Source: a virus. From it: a stretch of 64,000 nucleotides of DNA. Location: positions 186,001 through 250,000 of the IMG/VR virus record IMGVR_UViG_3300034050_000451. The stretch is one strand, 5' to 3'. Positions 41,682 to 49,848 of this stretch are shown here, one piece after another. Made by a program: the position numbers and the translations under genes. Position 1 is the first letter of the stretch, and each line of letters opens with the position of its first letter. The notes below the pieces were generated by a model, which saw only the letters and a program-made list of their open reading frames with translations, had not been told where the DNA came from and ran no database searches.

Positions 41682-42536
41682 TCAATTAATATAATTAGTT
41701 AATTCAAAGTTTCCACTAGCCATACCATATACTGAAATATGTAGTGCCTTTCTTTGGGGTTTACCATTTCTCAATAATCCAACAGTAAATGAATTAGTCT
41801 TACCAATAGATGGTCTTGAACGAGAATACTTACCTCCCATTGCTATTTGTGTTTGCCAATCATTCTCATCAATTTCATACCCTTTTTTCATAGCGTATGC
41901 TTTAGCAGCTGATGCCGCATCGGTAAATGATTTGAAATAAGTTTCGTTTGATTCTGACATCAAATCAGTTAATTTTATCATCGTATTTTCGGTTTTTCTA
42001 TTTTGTGTTATTTTAGCAGATACAAACATTACAACTGCAATTATAAAAAATATAAAAAATGCGTACATTCCCAACTTAGCCCATAAAGAACCTTCAGCTG
42101 CTTGTGCACCATATACATCTTCCATTATTTTCATTACCTCAGGTTCTGCTAATCTTTGGATTTCAGAATAATACCATTGTGAAAATGATGCTGTTGCGTA
42201 TTGAGTCCAACTACCAGCAGTTAATACAGCTGATATAATTGCTCCCAATGCTGATTTACTTCCTACATTAACTGAAAATTTATTAATTGTACTTCGTAAA
42301 TCCTCATTCATTCCAGTTTGCTTTGAAAAAACCGATTGAGCTTTATTCATTGCTGCCTTTGTATCCGGTTTATCTTTACTAATTTTATCTAAGTTAAGAT
42401 GCTTTACCGCATTTCCAGCTTTCTTATCAGCTATCCTTATTGCTAAATTCCTAATCTTAGAAATAGCATCACCCAACCCCTCATTTAAGTTGGGTTGGGT
42501 GTTTTTATTTTCAGTTAACTGATTTAATTTTATCAT
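41682..42536 (-). CDS. Virion protein with two capsid-targeting-like sequences
   Basis: 284 residues. N-terminus MIKLNQLTE|NKN and PNLNE|GLGDA. Two hydrophobic segments (about 93-110, 154-174) follow. Internally, at residue 186 (ATG at 41981), there is a second targeting-like start MIKLTDLMSE|SNET, which heads a separate C-terminal domain (FTDAASAAKAYAMKKGYEID...QRKALHISVYG) that I recognise as a conserved phage domain. It reads as a fusion of two head-targeted proteins, or a nested gene. Overlaps the next gene by 4 bases. Confidence 0.7.
   Translation of the reverse strand: MIKLNQLTENKNTQPNLNEGLGDAISKIRNLAIRIADKKAGNAVKHLNLDKISKDKPDTKAAMNKAQSVFSKQTGMNEDLRSTINKFSVNVGSKSALGAIISAVLTAGSWTQYATASFSQWYYSEIQRLAEPEVMKIMEDVYGAQAAEGSLWAKLGMYAFFIFFIIAVVMFVSAKITQNRKTENTMIKLTDLMSESNETYFKSFTDAASAAKAYAMKKGYEIDENDWQTQIAMGGKYSRSRPSIGKTNSFTVGLLRNGKPQRKALHISVYGMASGNFELTNYIN
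42470..42506 (+). terminator. Plus-strand intrinsic terminator inside a minus-strand CDS
   Basis: 10-bp stem CACCCAACCC/GGGTTGGGTG (42470-42479, 42492-42501) with a 12-base loop followed by TTTTT on the plus strand. It lies near the start of the 41682-42536 gene. Could end antisense transcripts or regulate the mRNA as a hairpin. Confidence 0.5.
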
Positions 42537-43513
42537 TTCATTAAGTTCTTAAGTGAAGTTCTATTAACTTTACCTTCTTTAATTACTGATTGTATCTTAT
42601 CTGCTAATTTATGAAATCCGTTCATTCTTAATTCAAATGCAATTCCATCAATTGCGGTATCTCCACTCCATCCGGCTGCTTGTGATGCGGCTACCCCCAA
42701 ATCTTGTGCATCATCATCAGGTGAACTATATACTGAATCATATTTAGCTCTGATTACATCCATCTTTTCTCTGAACTTAGGGTCTGATGGGTTGGGGTAA
42801 TCTGGCTTCTCTGCTAATTCAGGTTTCCCTTCTAATGCTGCTACTAACTCTCTTGCTTCACTATGGAAGTTTGAATCAGTAAGTGCCGCAACTGCTGCTT
42901 GAGCCATTTTCTTTTGATACTCAGTTTTATCCATCTTATCAGATGAAATTCCCATCTTTTGAGCTATCTTTCTAACTTCTTTATTTACCGTTGGGTCACC
43001 TTTTCTTGGTGCTTTTGGTTCAGCTGCTTTTGGTTCATCACTATCAGGTGCAAATGGATTCCATAAACCTCTACTATCTACCTCTTTTTGAGTAGATGGT
43101 GCAACTTTAGCATCTTTTTGATGTGGATACTTTGTTGGGTTATATGGTTCTAATTCAGATGTATTTACATTACCATCTGCATCGGTTTTTGTTTCACCTC
43201 TTTCATCTGCCATTCTTACAATACCAACTGATTTAGTTCTCGTATTATAAACAACTTTATCAACAGCTAAACTAGCAGGAGTTGCTTTGGGTGTATCCGA
43301 TTTTGGTTCATCTTTAGATGGTGTATTAAAGATATTCACACCAGACTTAGCATCACCACCCTTTGATGTTTTTGCAGTTGGGTCCTCATGTGAACCAGCC
43401 TTAATAGCTTTATCATAAGAATCTTTTGATTTGAAGTGTACTAACTTTCCACTTTCCTTACTCTTAGCAGTGAAATCACTAGCCTCATTTATCAATTGTT
43501 TTAATTGTATCAT
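42533..43513 (-). CDS. Capsid-targeted virion protein, 326 aa
   Basis: N-terminus MIQLKQLINE|AS is a close match to a T4-type targeting and cut sequence. Residues 12-60 (DFTAKSKESGKLVHFKSKDS...VNIFNTP) form the same module as at 21191-22048. The middle is a charged, proline-rich linker, and the C-terminus (about 175-326) is a helical domain (AAVAALTDSNFHSEARELVA, AASQAAGWSGDTAIDGIAFE). Likely head-interior protein. Function unknown. Confidence 0.7.
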   Translation of the reverse strand: MIQLKQLINEASDFTAKSKESGKLVHFKSKDSYDKAIKAGSHEDPTAKTSKGGDAKSGVNIFNTPSKDEPKSDTPKATPASLAVDKVVYNTRTKSVGIVRMADERGETKTDADGNVNTSELEPYNPTKYPHQKDAKVAPSTQKEVDSRGLWNPFAPDSDEPKAAEPKAPRKGDPTVNKEVRKIAQKMGISSDKMDKTEYQKKMAQAAVAALTDSNFHSEARELVAALEGKPELAEKPDYPNPSDPKFREKMDVIRAKYDSVYSSPDDDAQDLGVAASQAAGWSGDTAIDGIAFELRMNGFHKLADKIQSVIKEGKVNRTSLKNLMK

Positions 43514-43528
43514 AATTATATTTTGTTA

Positions 43529-43804
43529 TTAAAATCCTATACTAACTCGTTTACCCAAATCTTCTTCAACCCAACGAACTTTTGCTGCTATTAATTTTTT
43601 CATAGTATCTACATCAAATCGATATGCACCATGATAATTTTGTAATTTTATAGCAACTACAAAACCATGTATACCATCCCAAATCATTTCGGCCTTTCCA
43701 CCGATTATTGATTCGAATGCTTTAATTTGCTTTTGTTGAATTGGAGTTAATTCACTTAATTCAACAACAGATGCTTCGTTTATTAATTTACTTAATCGTA
43801 TCAT
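43529..43804 (-). CDS. Small capsid-targeted protein, 91 aa
   Basis: The start at 43804 (MIRLSKLINE|ASVV) is chosen because it lies one base after the upstream stop and because the N-terminus matches the other targeting sequences. The rest (ELSELTPIQQKQIKAFESII...KLIAAKVRWVEEDLG) is a small mixed alpha/beta domain of unknown function. Confidence 0.7.
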   Translation of the reverse strand: MIRLSKLINEASVVELSELTPIQQKQIKAFESIIGGKAEMIWDGIHGFVVAIKLQNYHGAYRFDVDTMKKLIAAKVRWVEEDLGKRVSIGF

Positions 43805-43805
43805 A

Positions 43806-44330
43806 TTATTTTGAAAATTTTGTATATTTGAAATTACTATCGGTAAATCTTCTATCCACCCCATGTTTCTTATAAAACATATTTAATGTACTCACCAAAT
43901 CTCTTACAAATGATGTATATCTTTCTTTAGATTCTGGTGTTACTACATTAACTATATCTCTTGGAATTAAATCAGTTGCCACATTTTGTATTGACATTTG
44001 AACTAACTCATCTATACTTTCAGTAACTCCACTTAGTTTTAAAAATTCAGTTGGATTATATTTTACATTTTCATAATCAAACTTTTTCATCATTTTAGCA
44101 GCTATCTCTTTTCTATTTTCGGTATCACTTACCATAGAAACAATTTCAGCTACACCAACTACCATTTCTCTATCATTATCAGGTTGAGTTACTACTTCTT
44201 CCTCTTCTCTGATTTGTTGTGGAGTTTTGAATGGTGGAATATCTTTAAATGTATAAACTTTTCCAAGCTCAACTTTCATACCCTTCCATTCTATTTCCGA
44301 TAATATGGTTTTTAATTTAGATGAGCTCAT
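43806..44330 (-). CDS. Virion protein with targeting-like N-terminus, 174 aa
   Basis: MSSSKLKTILSE|IEWKG is a weaker member of the targeting set (LSE cut site at residue 12). The remaining part is helical with an EEE-rich segment (PQQIREEEEVVTQPDNDREM). No known function. It shares one base with the next gene. Confidence 0.6.
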   Translation of the reverse strand: MSSSKLKTILSEIEWKGMKVELGKVYTFKDIPPFKTPQQIREEEEVVTQPDNDREMVVGVAEIVSMVSDTENRKEIAAKMMKKFDYENVKYNPTEFLKLSGVTESIDELVQMSIQNVATDLIPRDIVNVVTPESKERYTSFVRDLVSTLNMFYKKHGVDRRFTDSNFKYTKFSK

Positions 44331-45517
44331 TACTTTAATAATTTAAATGCCATTGATTGCATACCCATTAATCCAGTACTTACGAATTTATCTTTGTTTG
44401 ATTGTTGCTTAAGTGCATCATATACTTTAGTTATTGCTGATGCTGAGTACAAATCAACTCTTACTTTTTTACCACTCTTTGGGTCTACTAAAACTTTATT
44501 TGAACTAGTCTTAACTATATCCTTTAATTGGGTTATAATAGTTGGTTCGGTGTTTTCTGTTAACTTAGAACCACCACACCCACAACCACAACCACATCCG
44601 GCTCCTTCATTTACAGAACTACCACCAATCAATTCATTATATGAACTCATATCGATTGTACCCTTTTCCTTTGTAAGCTTAATAGCTCTTTCAGCAAAAT
44701 CATGCAAATCCATATCAGTTTTAGCATCTTCTCTTGCAAATTCCAATGTTCTAATAAACAATGGTATATCCATAGTGATTGTATCAATTACATCACCTAC
44801 TTCAGTTAACCCTTGCTCTTTGTTTTTCATATCAGCGAATGCTTGAGCTTCAGGTTGTGTTTCAAATCCCTTTACTCTAATATCACCTTCCCATACAGCC
44901 CATTTTTCAATTGGGTCTTTACAAGGTTTTACAACGTATTTATCGGATGGGTCTCCGCTATGGTCTTCGTTATTTATTTTCTTACCAGCTTTAACTGCAT
45001 CTTTATGTGCATCAGAATTACCATGTGCAGGTTTCTCACCTCTCGCTCTTTTAGCTCGGATGTTTGCCCAAAGACCAGGTTTTTCTTCGTTTATTGATTC
45101 AAATTTCAATCCAAATCCAGTAGCCTCATCTCTTAACTCATCCCAATCACGACCACCATTACTTCTAATATAATCAACTGCACCTTTAAAATTAGAAAAT
45201 CCTAATTTCTTTAGTATTTTGTTATTACGATACAACGCTCTTAAAAAATCTCTAACACCAGCTGATGATAAAGAAATTTCATTAATCATTTCTTCAACAG
45301 TTTGAGGAAGTGCATCTGCCACTCTTTCCAATTCATCAGATTCAGTACCTTCACTAACTGATTTATAGGTATCTTCCAACCATTTCATCGCATCTCTATT
45401 TTTAGGGAAGTCTTTGAATTCTTTGTAAAATTCCTTAACGAATTCTTTAAATGATGATGCCTCTTTAGCCATCAAATCTACATCACTCATCGAACCCTCT
45501 TTTATTGATTTTTTCAT
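44330..45517 (-). CDS. Multi-domain virion protein with Cys-Gly cluster, 395 aa
   Basis: Starts MKKSIKEGSMSDVDLMAKEA. Middle parts are phage modules: GLWANIRAKRARGEKPAHG (about 152-170), DKYVVKPCKDPIEKWAVWEG, and LEFAREDAKTDMDLHDFAER. A CGCGCGCGG cluster (near residue 310) is between NEGAG and SKLTEN, and there are several LTE/INE/VNE sites (for example MINE|ISL, SINE|EKP, LTE|NTE) that fit the head-protease rule, suggesting maturation into pieces. The Cys cluster may bind metal. Confidence 0.65.
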   Translation of the reverse strand: MKKSIKEGSMSDVDLMAKEASSFKEFVKEFYKEFKDFPKNRDAMKWLEDTYKSVSEGTESDELERVADALPQTVEEMINEISLSSAGVRDFLRALYRNNKILKKLGFSNFKGAVDYIRSNGGRDWDELRDEATGFGLKFESINEEKPGLWANIRAKRARGEKPAHGNSDAHKDAVKAGKKINNEDHSGDPSDKYVVKPCKDPIEKWAVWEGDIRVKGFETQPEAQAFADMKNKEQGLTEVGDVIDTITMDIPLFIRTLEFAREDAKTDMDLHDFAERAIKLTKEKGTIDMSSYNELIGGSSVNEGAGCGCGCGCGGSKLTENTEPTIITQLKDIVKTSSNKVLVDPKSGKKVRVDLYSASAITKVYDALKQQSNKDKFVSTGLMGMQSMAFKLLK

Positions 45518-45523
45518 AATCTT

Positions 45524-45805
45524 CTATAATTTCTTTAATAAGCTGTACATATCTATTTTAAACCCATATCCAGCACCTTTATAATCAAAATCAATATCAA
45601 TTGGTAATTTTAATTTTGATTCCAAATAACTTTGTAATGCCTTTGGAATAACTAATGCTTCATTTGAATCAGATATTATATTTTGTAAAACATCCAAATC
45701 TTTTGAAGTTTTTGCAATACAAGCAATCCCACCATCTTTAATGTTGGGATGTACACCAAATTCAGCTGAATATGTATTACCTTTTAGTTTAAAGTTTAAT
45801 TTCAT
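45524..45805 (-). CDS. Small virion-region protein, 93 aa
   Basis: Beta-rich start (MKLNFKLKGNTYSAEFGVHP) and a C-terminal amphipathic region. No targeting sequence. Unknown function; lies six bases from the previous gene. Confidence 0.6.
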   Translation of the reverse strand: MKLNFKLKGNTYSAEFGVHPNIKDGGIACIAKTSKDLDVLQNIISDSNEALVIPKALQSYLESKLKLPIDIDFDYKGAGYGFKIDMYSLLKKL

Positions 45806-45839
45806 AGTTGTACTTTGTTATTCTTATAAATATATCTTT

Positions 45840-46370
45840 TTAATGTTTTATATGTTGTACTCTCCATCTAACATCCTTACCTCTTAACATTGCTTTGGTT
45901 GCCTCTACATTCTTTTCAGAATCATCCGCAAAGTAAACATCATCATAACCTTCGTTATCGATTTTATCTTCTATCCAATCTGCTTTATCTTTCGGGTTGT
46001 TAGATGCTAATGCAACTACAAATATTTTATTAGAATTAATACCAATATCCTTTAGATATTGTTTAATAGGTTGATATGCTGCTCTTGCAGTTAGGATGTA
46101 AACACCATCTCCACCACTACTACCCATTACTCTACGAAGTACATTCGTAATCTTTTTTATTTCTTGAGGATTCTGAACTTTTTGAAAATCAGAAAAATCA
46201 AATTCATCACCAGGTTTTTCATTATAAACAGCGTATTGACCTGGAGTTAATTTTGATTTTTTTCCATTAGAATGCGTTATGTATATAAATGATGTTGTTT
46301 TTACTAATGTATCATCAAAATCAAATATTCTTAACTTCTTAGATTCCACTAATAAACTCCTTGCTATCAT
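45840..46370 (-). CDS. HAD-family phosphatase with targeting-like N-terminus
   Basis: The start at 46370 (MIARSLLVE|SKKLRIFDFDDTL) is chosen because the promoter P20 puts the transcript start near 46390. 176 residues. HAD motif I is FDFDDTLVKTT (D17-x-D19); motif II VYILTARAAYQP; motif III/IV VYFADDSEKNVEAT. If cut after LVE, the mature enzyme would begin just before the active site. Substrate unknown; nucleotide or nucleic-acid phosphatase activity is possible. Confidence 0.75.
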   Translation of the reverse strand: MIARSLLVESKKLRIFDFDDTLVKTTSFIYITHSNGKKSKLTPGQYAVYNEKPGDEFDFSDFQKVQNPQEIKKITNVLRRVMGSSGGDGVYILTARAAYQPIKQYLKDIGINSNKIFVVALASNNPKDKADWIEDKIDNEGYDDVYFADDSEKNVEATKAMLRGKDVRWRVQHIKH

Positions 46371-46395
46371 ATTTTCTTGTTTGATTGTTAACATA

Positions 46396-46427
46396 CAAAT
46401 ATACAATTTTTTTCTGATATATCCTAA
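46396..46427 (-). promoter_or_regulatory. Promoter, variant -33 box (P20)
   Basis: TTAG, 20 bases, TATATTTG; upstream half TTAGGATATATC equals that at 4321-4352. Drives the HAD gene. Confidence 0.65.
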
Positions 46428-46431
46428 TAAA

Positions 46432-46749
46432 TTAGGAGCTTTGTTTCAGAAATTGAGTATTTAATTCTAACAATTTTTTATTTTCCATTTCAAGATATTG
46501 AACTTTAATAGTTAATTCTGCCAAATCTCTAGTAAGATTTAGTATCTTATCCCTAAGTTCATCTTTTTCTTGACTACTTCTTTCTAACAATTGTTCCAAT
46601 CTATCAATTCTCTTAGAGCAATCATGTTTAATAAATTCATCTTCCTTTTCCTGTCTTTCGGCTTTTTTCTCATAAAACCTCCAAGCTCCAGCTGAACCTA
46701 ATACTGTTATTAGTGTTATTATTACTGCGTAAATTGATTCTGATTGCAT
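46432..46749 (-). CDS. Holin-like membrane protein, 105 aa
   Basis: One N-terminal TM (YAVIITLITVLGSAGAWRF, residues 7-25) then a long, heptad-rich coiled coil (RIDRLEQLLERSSQEKDELR). The layout is of BhlA/UviB-like holins. It is next to a two-TM holin-like gene at 47411, so it may be a lysis pair. Confidence 0.6.
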   Translation of the reverse strand: MQSESIYAVIITLITVLGSAGAWRFYEKKAERQEKEDEFIKHDCSKRIDRLEQLLERSSQEKDELRDKILNLTRDLAELTIKVQYLEMENKKLLELNTQFLKQSS

Positions 46750-46761
46750 TGTTAGTTATTT

Positions 46762-47322
46762 TTAATTATTTTTTTCTAATTCTGACCTTAAGTAGTGTTT
46801 AGCCGCAATCATATCTTCTTTAGCATTAACTATCTTAGCTTGCCACCAATGTGGAAAATCAACTTCTTCACCAGTACTATCAAACTGAGCCAACATCTCA
46901 CCTAATTCTTCAGCATATCTTTCGATAATACTTAAATCAGCTCTTAACATACCCGGTTCATCATCCTGATGACCTAAATCCGTATCTTCGGAAACTACCA
47001 ATTCATCATCTTTACCTAAATCCTTTATGTATCTTTCCTCCATATCATACAAATCGATAAGATTTTTGTGTAGTGCATTTATTTTTTTGGTGATGTCTAA
47101 AATTGGTTTAACCAATGTATTTCTTTTATTTACATCCGTTTCACTATTAACTTTAGCAGCATATGCTCCACCAAATTTTTGTTTTCTTTCTGCAGTTAAT
47201 TTTTCTATTTGTTTCTTAACTGCTTCAATTTTTAGAAATAATTTAGGAATACCCTCACTCATTAATTTTGATGCGGTTCTTTTCCCATAATTCTCTACAA
47301 TGTATTTTTCAACTGATTTCAT
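46762..47322 (-). CDS. Conserved virion protein, 186 aa
   Basis: N-terminus MKSVEKYIVE|NYGKR and SKLMSE|GIPK carry possible cut sites. A C-terminal module (DLGHQDDEPGMLRADLSIIE, then EVDFPHWWQAKIVNAKEDMI) is a clear family hallmark of large-phage virion proteins. Likely part of the head or its internal proteins. It follows the terminator at 47381 by some 60 bases. Confidence 0.7.
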   Translation of the reverse strand: MKSVEKYIVENYGKRTASKLMSEGIPKLFLKIEAVKKQIEKLTAERKQKFGGAYAAKVNSETDVNKRNTLVKPILDITKKINALHKNLIDLYDMEERYIKDLGKDDELVVSEDTDLGHQDDEPGMLRADLSIIERYAEELGEMLAQFDSTGEEVDFPHWWQAKIVNAKEDMIAAKHYLRSELEKNN

Positions 47323-47380
47323 ACTTTAATCCTTTTTATATCATTTACAATAAATATAAAGATATTTTTATTTAACAATA

Positions 47381-47404
47381 AAAGCCCCCCAATTGGGAGG
47401 CTTT
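47381..47404 (-). terminator. Intrinsic terminator
   Basis: Stem AAAGCC(T/C)CCC/GGG(A/G)GGCTTT with one G-U pair, 4-base loop, followed on the minus strand by TATT. Directly after the holin-like gene at 47411. Confidence 0.75.
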
Positions 47405-47410
47405 ATGTTA

Positions 47411-47644
47411 TTACTCTTCTCTCTTTCCAGCAAACTTTTGTAATCCATCGATTCCAAATGAACCCAACGTAATTATTACGAATGAATTATAAATGAATTC
47501 TTGAACCATTAAGTCTTTTCCTAAAAATCCAGTTACGATATCAGCTAATGCGAATATTACCATTACTGCGAATGATGCAAATCCTACTACATTTTTTTCG
47601 TTAATTTCGTTACTGTCTTTAAACATGTCTTTGATAAATCCCAT
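47411..47644 (-). CDS. Two-TM holin-like protein, 77 aa
   Basis: Two hydrophobic segments (FASFAVMVIFALADIVTGFL and FIYNSFVIITLGSFGI) with a short charged end. The pattern NEINEKNVVGFASF...LADIVTGFLG is a small family I associate with Bacteroidota phages, holin-like in topology. Own terminator at 47381-47404. Confidence 0.65.
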   Translation of the reverse strand: MGFIKDMFKDSNEINEKNVVGFASFAVMVIFALADIVTGFLGKDLMVQEFIYNSFVIITLGSFGIDGLQKFAGKREE

Positions 47645-47715
47645 AATTTTGTTTCTTAATTAGATTTAATGTAACCAATTCTGAAACGTATTTGGTATAA
47701 ATATCAAATTAATGA

Positions 47716-48600
47716 TTAAGTGATACTTTTTTGTTTTAATCTTTCTACAAATGCCACCAATTCATCTCTACCAATTGCTTCTGCGTTTTTGTAAAATTCA
47801 GATTTTTTGTCAATAGTTTTAATTTTACCATCAAATGATGGAACTCTATTTATATAATCTTCTGTAATGTATAATCCATCTAAAACGTATTGATTCACTA
47901 CATAACCAGCTTCTAATGCTATTCTACCAGCTGTCATACCATAAGTATCTTCGGGTCCATAACCACCAAATGATTCAGGTATTCCAACAAACTGCCAAAA
48001 TGATTTAGAATATAGAGTATGCATACCACATCCAAATTTAATATATGGTAACTTCTTAAGTTGCATATTAGTTGGAGTTTGTGTAAATGCACCTAACATA
48101 GTTTCTTCACTAAATGCTTCGGCATTTTTCATTGAATCACTTACTAAACCATCCCAACTCATATCCCACCACTTTGGAATTGATGGTGAAAGTATATACA
48201 TACCCTCCAATCTTTCTGCTGCTTGTAATTGGTATATTAACTGATGTTCATGCATCACAATATCCGTATCACAAAATATAAATTGGTCAAAGTAATCAAT
48301 TTTAATAGATTCTCTCTTTTGTTGAGTTGTACCCCACATAGATTCATCTAATATAATTTGATTTATATTTTTCAATTCTTTATATTGAAACTGAGCATTG
48401 AAGATATTCATAAAGTAATCTTGCTTTAACTCACTATTTTCCCAATCCGTAAGTTTTGGGTTTAAATTCAAAGTTGCTTTTATAGTAACATCATATTCTC
48501 TACAATACGATAATGCTTTTCTATATTGTTCCATAAACCTTTGAAACATTTCTATTTCAGATGGCATTATATGGATACATACTAATGTCTTTTTTTTCAT
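47716..48600 (-). CDS. Glycosyltransferase (GT2/GT27-like)
   Basis: 294 residues. YFDQFIFCDTDIVMHEHQL gives a DxD-type site and GIPESFGGYGPEDTYGMTAG the ED motif of GT-A enzymes. Its C-terminal helix is charged. First gene downstream of the island in transcription order's end; overlaps 48600 by 1 base. Acceptor unknown. Confidence 0.75.
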   Translation of the reverse strand: MKKKTLVCIHIMPSEIEMFQRFMEQYRKALSYCREYDVTIKATLNLNPKLTDWENSELKQDYFMNIFNAQFQYKELKNINQIILDESMWGTTQQKRESIKIDYFDQFIFCDTDIVMHEHQLIYQLQAAERLEGMYILSPSIPKWWDMSWDGLVSDSMKNAEAFSEETMLGAFTQTPTNMQLKKLPYIKFGCGMHTLYSKSFWQFVGIPESFGGYGPEDTYGMTAGRIALEAGYVVNQYVLDGLYITEDYINRVPSFDGKIKTIDKKSEFYKNAEAIGRDELVAFVERLKQKSIT

Positions 48601-49838
48601 TAAAATACGTTTTTAAAGTGAGGTTTAATCATGTCAATTGTATTTAAAGATAAAATACTTATTTCAAATATATCCCAATTGAATGTACCCAATTGCCCAG
48701 TTTGTTCAATAATAAATGGTAATTTTTTAATAAATTCAGTAAAATGTTGATTAGTTAATTTACTAGCATCAAATTTAATGTGTACATTATTTTTAACATC
48801 ATTACCAATTGAATGAACTTTATCGGATATTATATATTCCGATTTAGAATCTTCATTCATAATATATGAGTTAAATTCACAATCTACATAGATATCATCA
48901 CACCAGGGTTCTAATATTGAAAGTAGTTGTGGTCTACAATTTTCAATTATAAATGATGTTGAATATCTTTTAGGAACTATTGGCATCATATTATCATCAT
49001 GTAAAACATCAGTATGCCACTTTCTCCACCACTCTCTAAATTTGGTTGCTCTTAGTTGTAAATATTCTTCAGAGTCTTTTGGTTTGAACCATATTGTACC
49101 ATCTGGTAGTGGTATCTCTTTTTCTATTTCGATACCATCTTTAAATCTACTACCTCTACAAGTCATATGATATACAAATGCATCTCTACTCTGAATTAAT
49201 TGGTACCCATTCAAATGGAACCTATTAAATATATCAGAATCTTCCAACTCCATAGGTGCAAATAATTTATCATGCCCACCAATAGATACAAAATCTTCTT
49301 TATATAACATCCAAGGTGCAAAGATACCATTAGTAACTTTACCCTCATTTAGATACTCAGCTTCATATACAAATTTTAAGAAATTGGATTTGGCATCAGT
49401 AAACTCATCCACATCCATTCCAAAATTCTTAACATATTTTTCAGGACCAGGTGGATGCAATGGTGGTTCGATTCTAGTGGCTGAAACTACACTCATTGGT
49501 TTAAGGTGTTTCAACATATTCCCAACATAGTTTGGTGTTACAATCATATCTGAATGTAATATTGTTACGATTGGTGTTCTAGCTAATTGAATACCTATAT
49601 CGTATAAAACAGTATGCCCAACTCTATCTTTTCCACCATTTCTATAAGTTAAAATATGATTCTTATCCGAACCATATTTTTCAATCCATTCCCAACTATC
49701 ATCAGTTGATGCATCATCCATTATCACAATATCATGCCCATCACCATAATGTTCTTCAATTGATGAAACGGCTTGTTGTAAAAATCTTAAATTATTCCTA
49801 CAAGGTATAATAAAGGTAACTCTTTGATAATTTGTCAT
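48600..49838 (-). CDS. Family 2 glycosyltransferase, two-domain
   Basis: 412 residues. VTFIIPCRNNLRFLQQAVSS, HDIVIMDDASTDDSWEWIEK and VTILHSDMIVTPNYVGN are GT2 core motifs; MELEDSDIFNRF is the later acid. The C-terminal ~120 residues (IVPKRYSTSFIIENCRPQLL) are an extra domain with no known match. Shares one base with 47716-48600. Confidence 0.85.
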   Translation of the reverse strand: MTNYQRVTFIIPCRNNLRFLQQAVSSIEEHYGDGHDIVIMDDASTDDSWEWIEKYGSDKNHILTYRNGGKDRVGHTVLYDIGIQLARTPIVTILHSDMIVTPNYVGNMLKHLKPMSVVSATRIEPPLHPPGPEKYVKNFGMDVDEFTDAKSNFLKFVYEAEYLNEGKVTNGIFAPWMLYKEDFVSIGGHDKLFAPMELEDSDIFNRFHLNGYQLIQSRDAFVYHMTCRGSRFKDGIEIEKEIPLPDGTIWFKPKDSEEYLQLRATKFREWWRKWHTDVLHDDNMMPIVPKRYSTSFIIENCRPQLLSILEPWCDDIYVDCEFNSYIMNEDSKSEYIISDKVHSIGNDVKNNVHIKFDASKLTNQHFTEFIKKLPFIIEQTGQLGTFNWDIFEISILSLNTIDMIKPHFKNVF

Positions 49839-49848
49839 TATTATTTTT

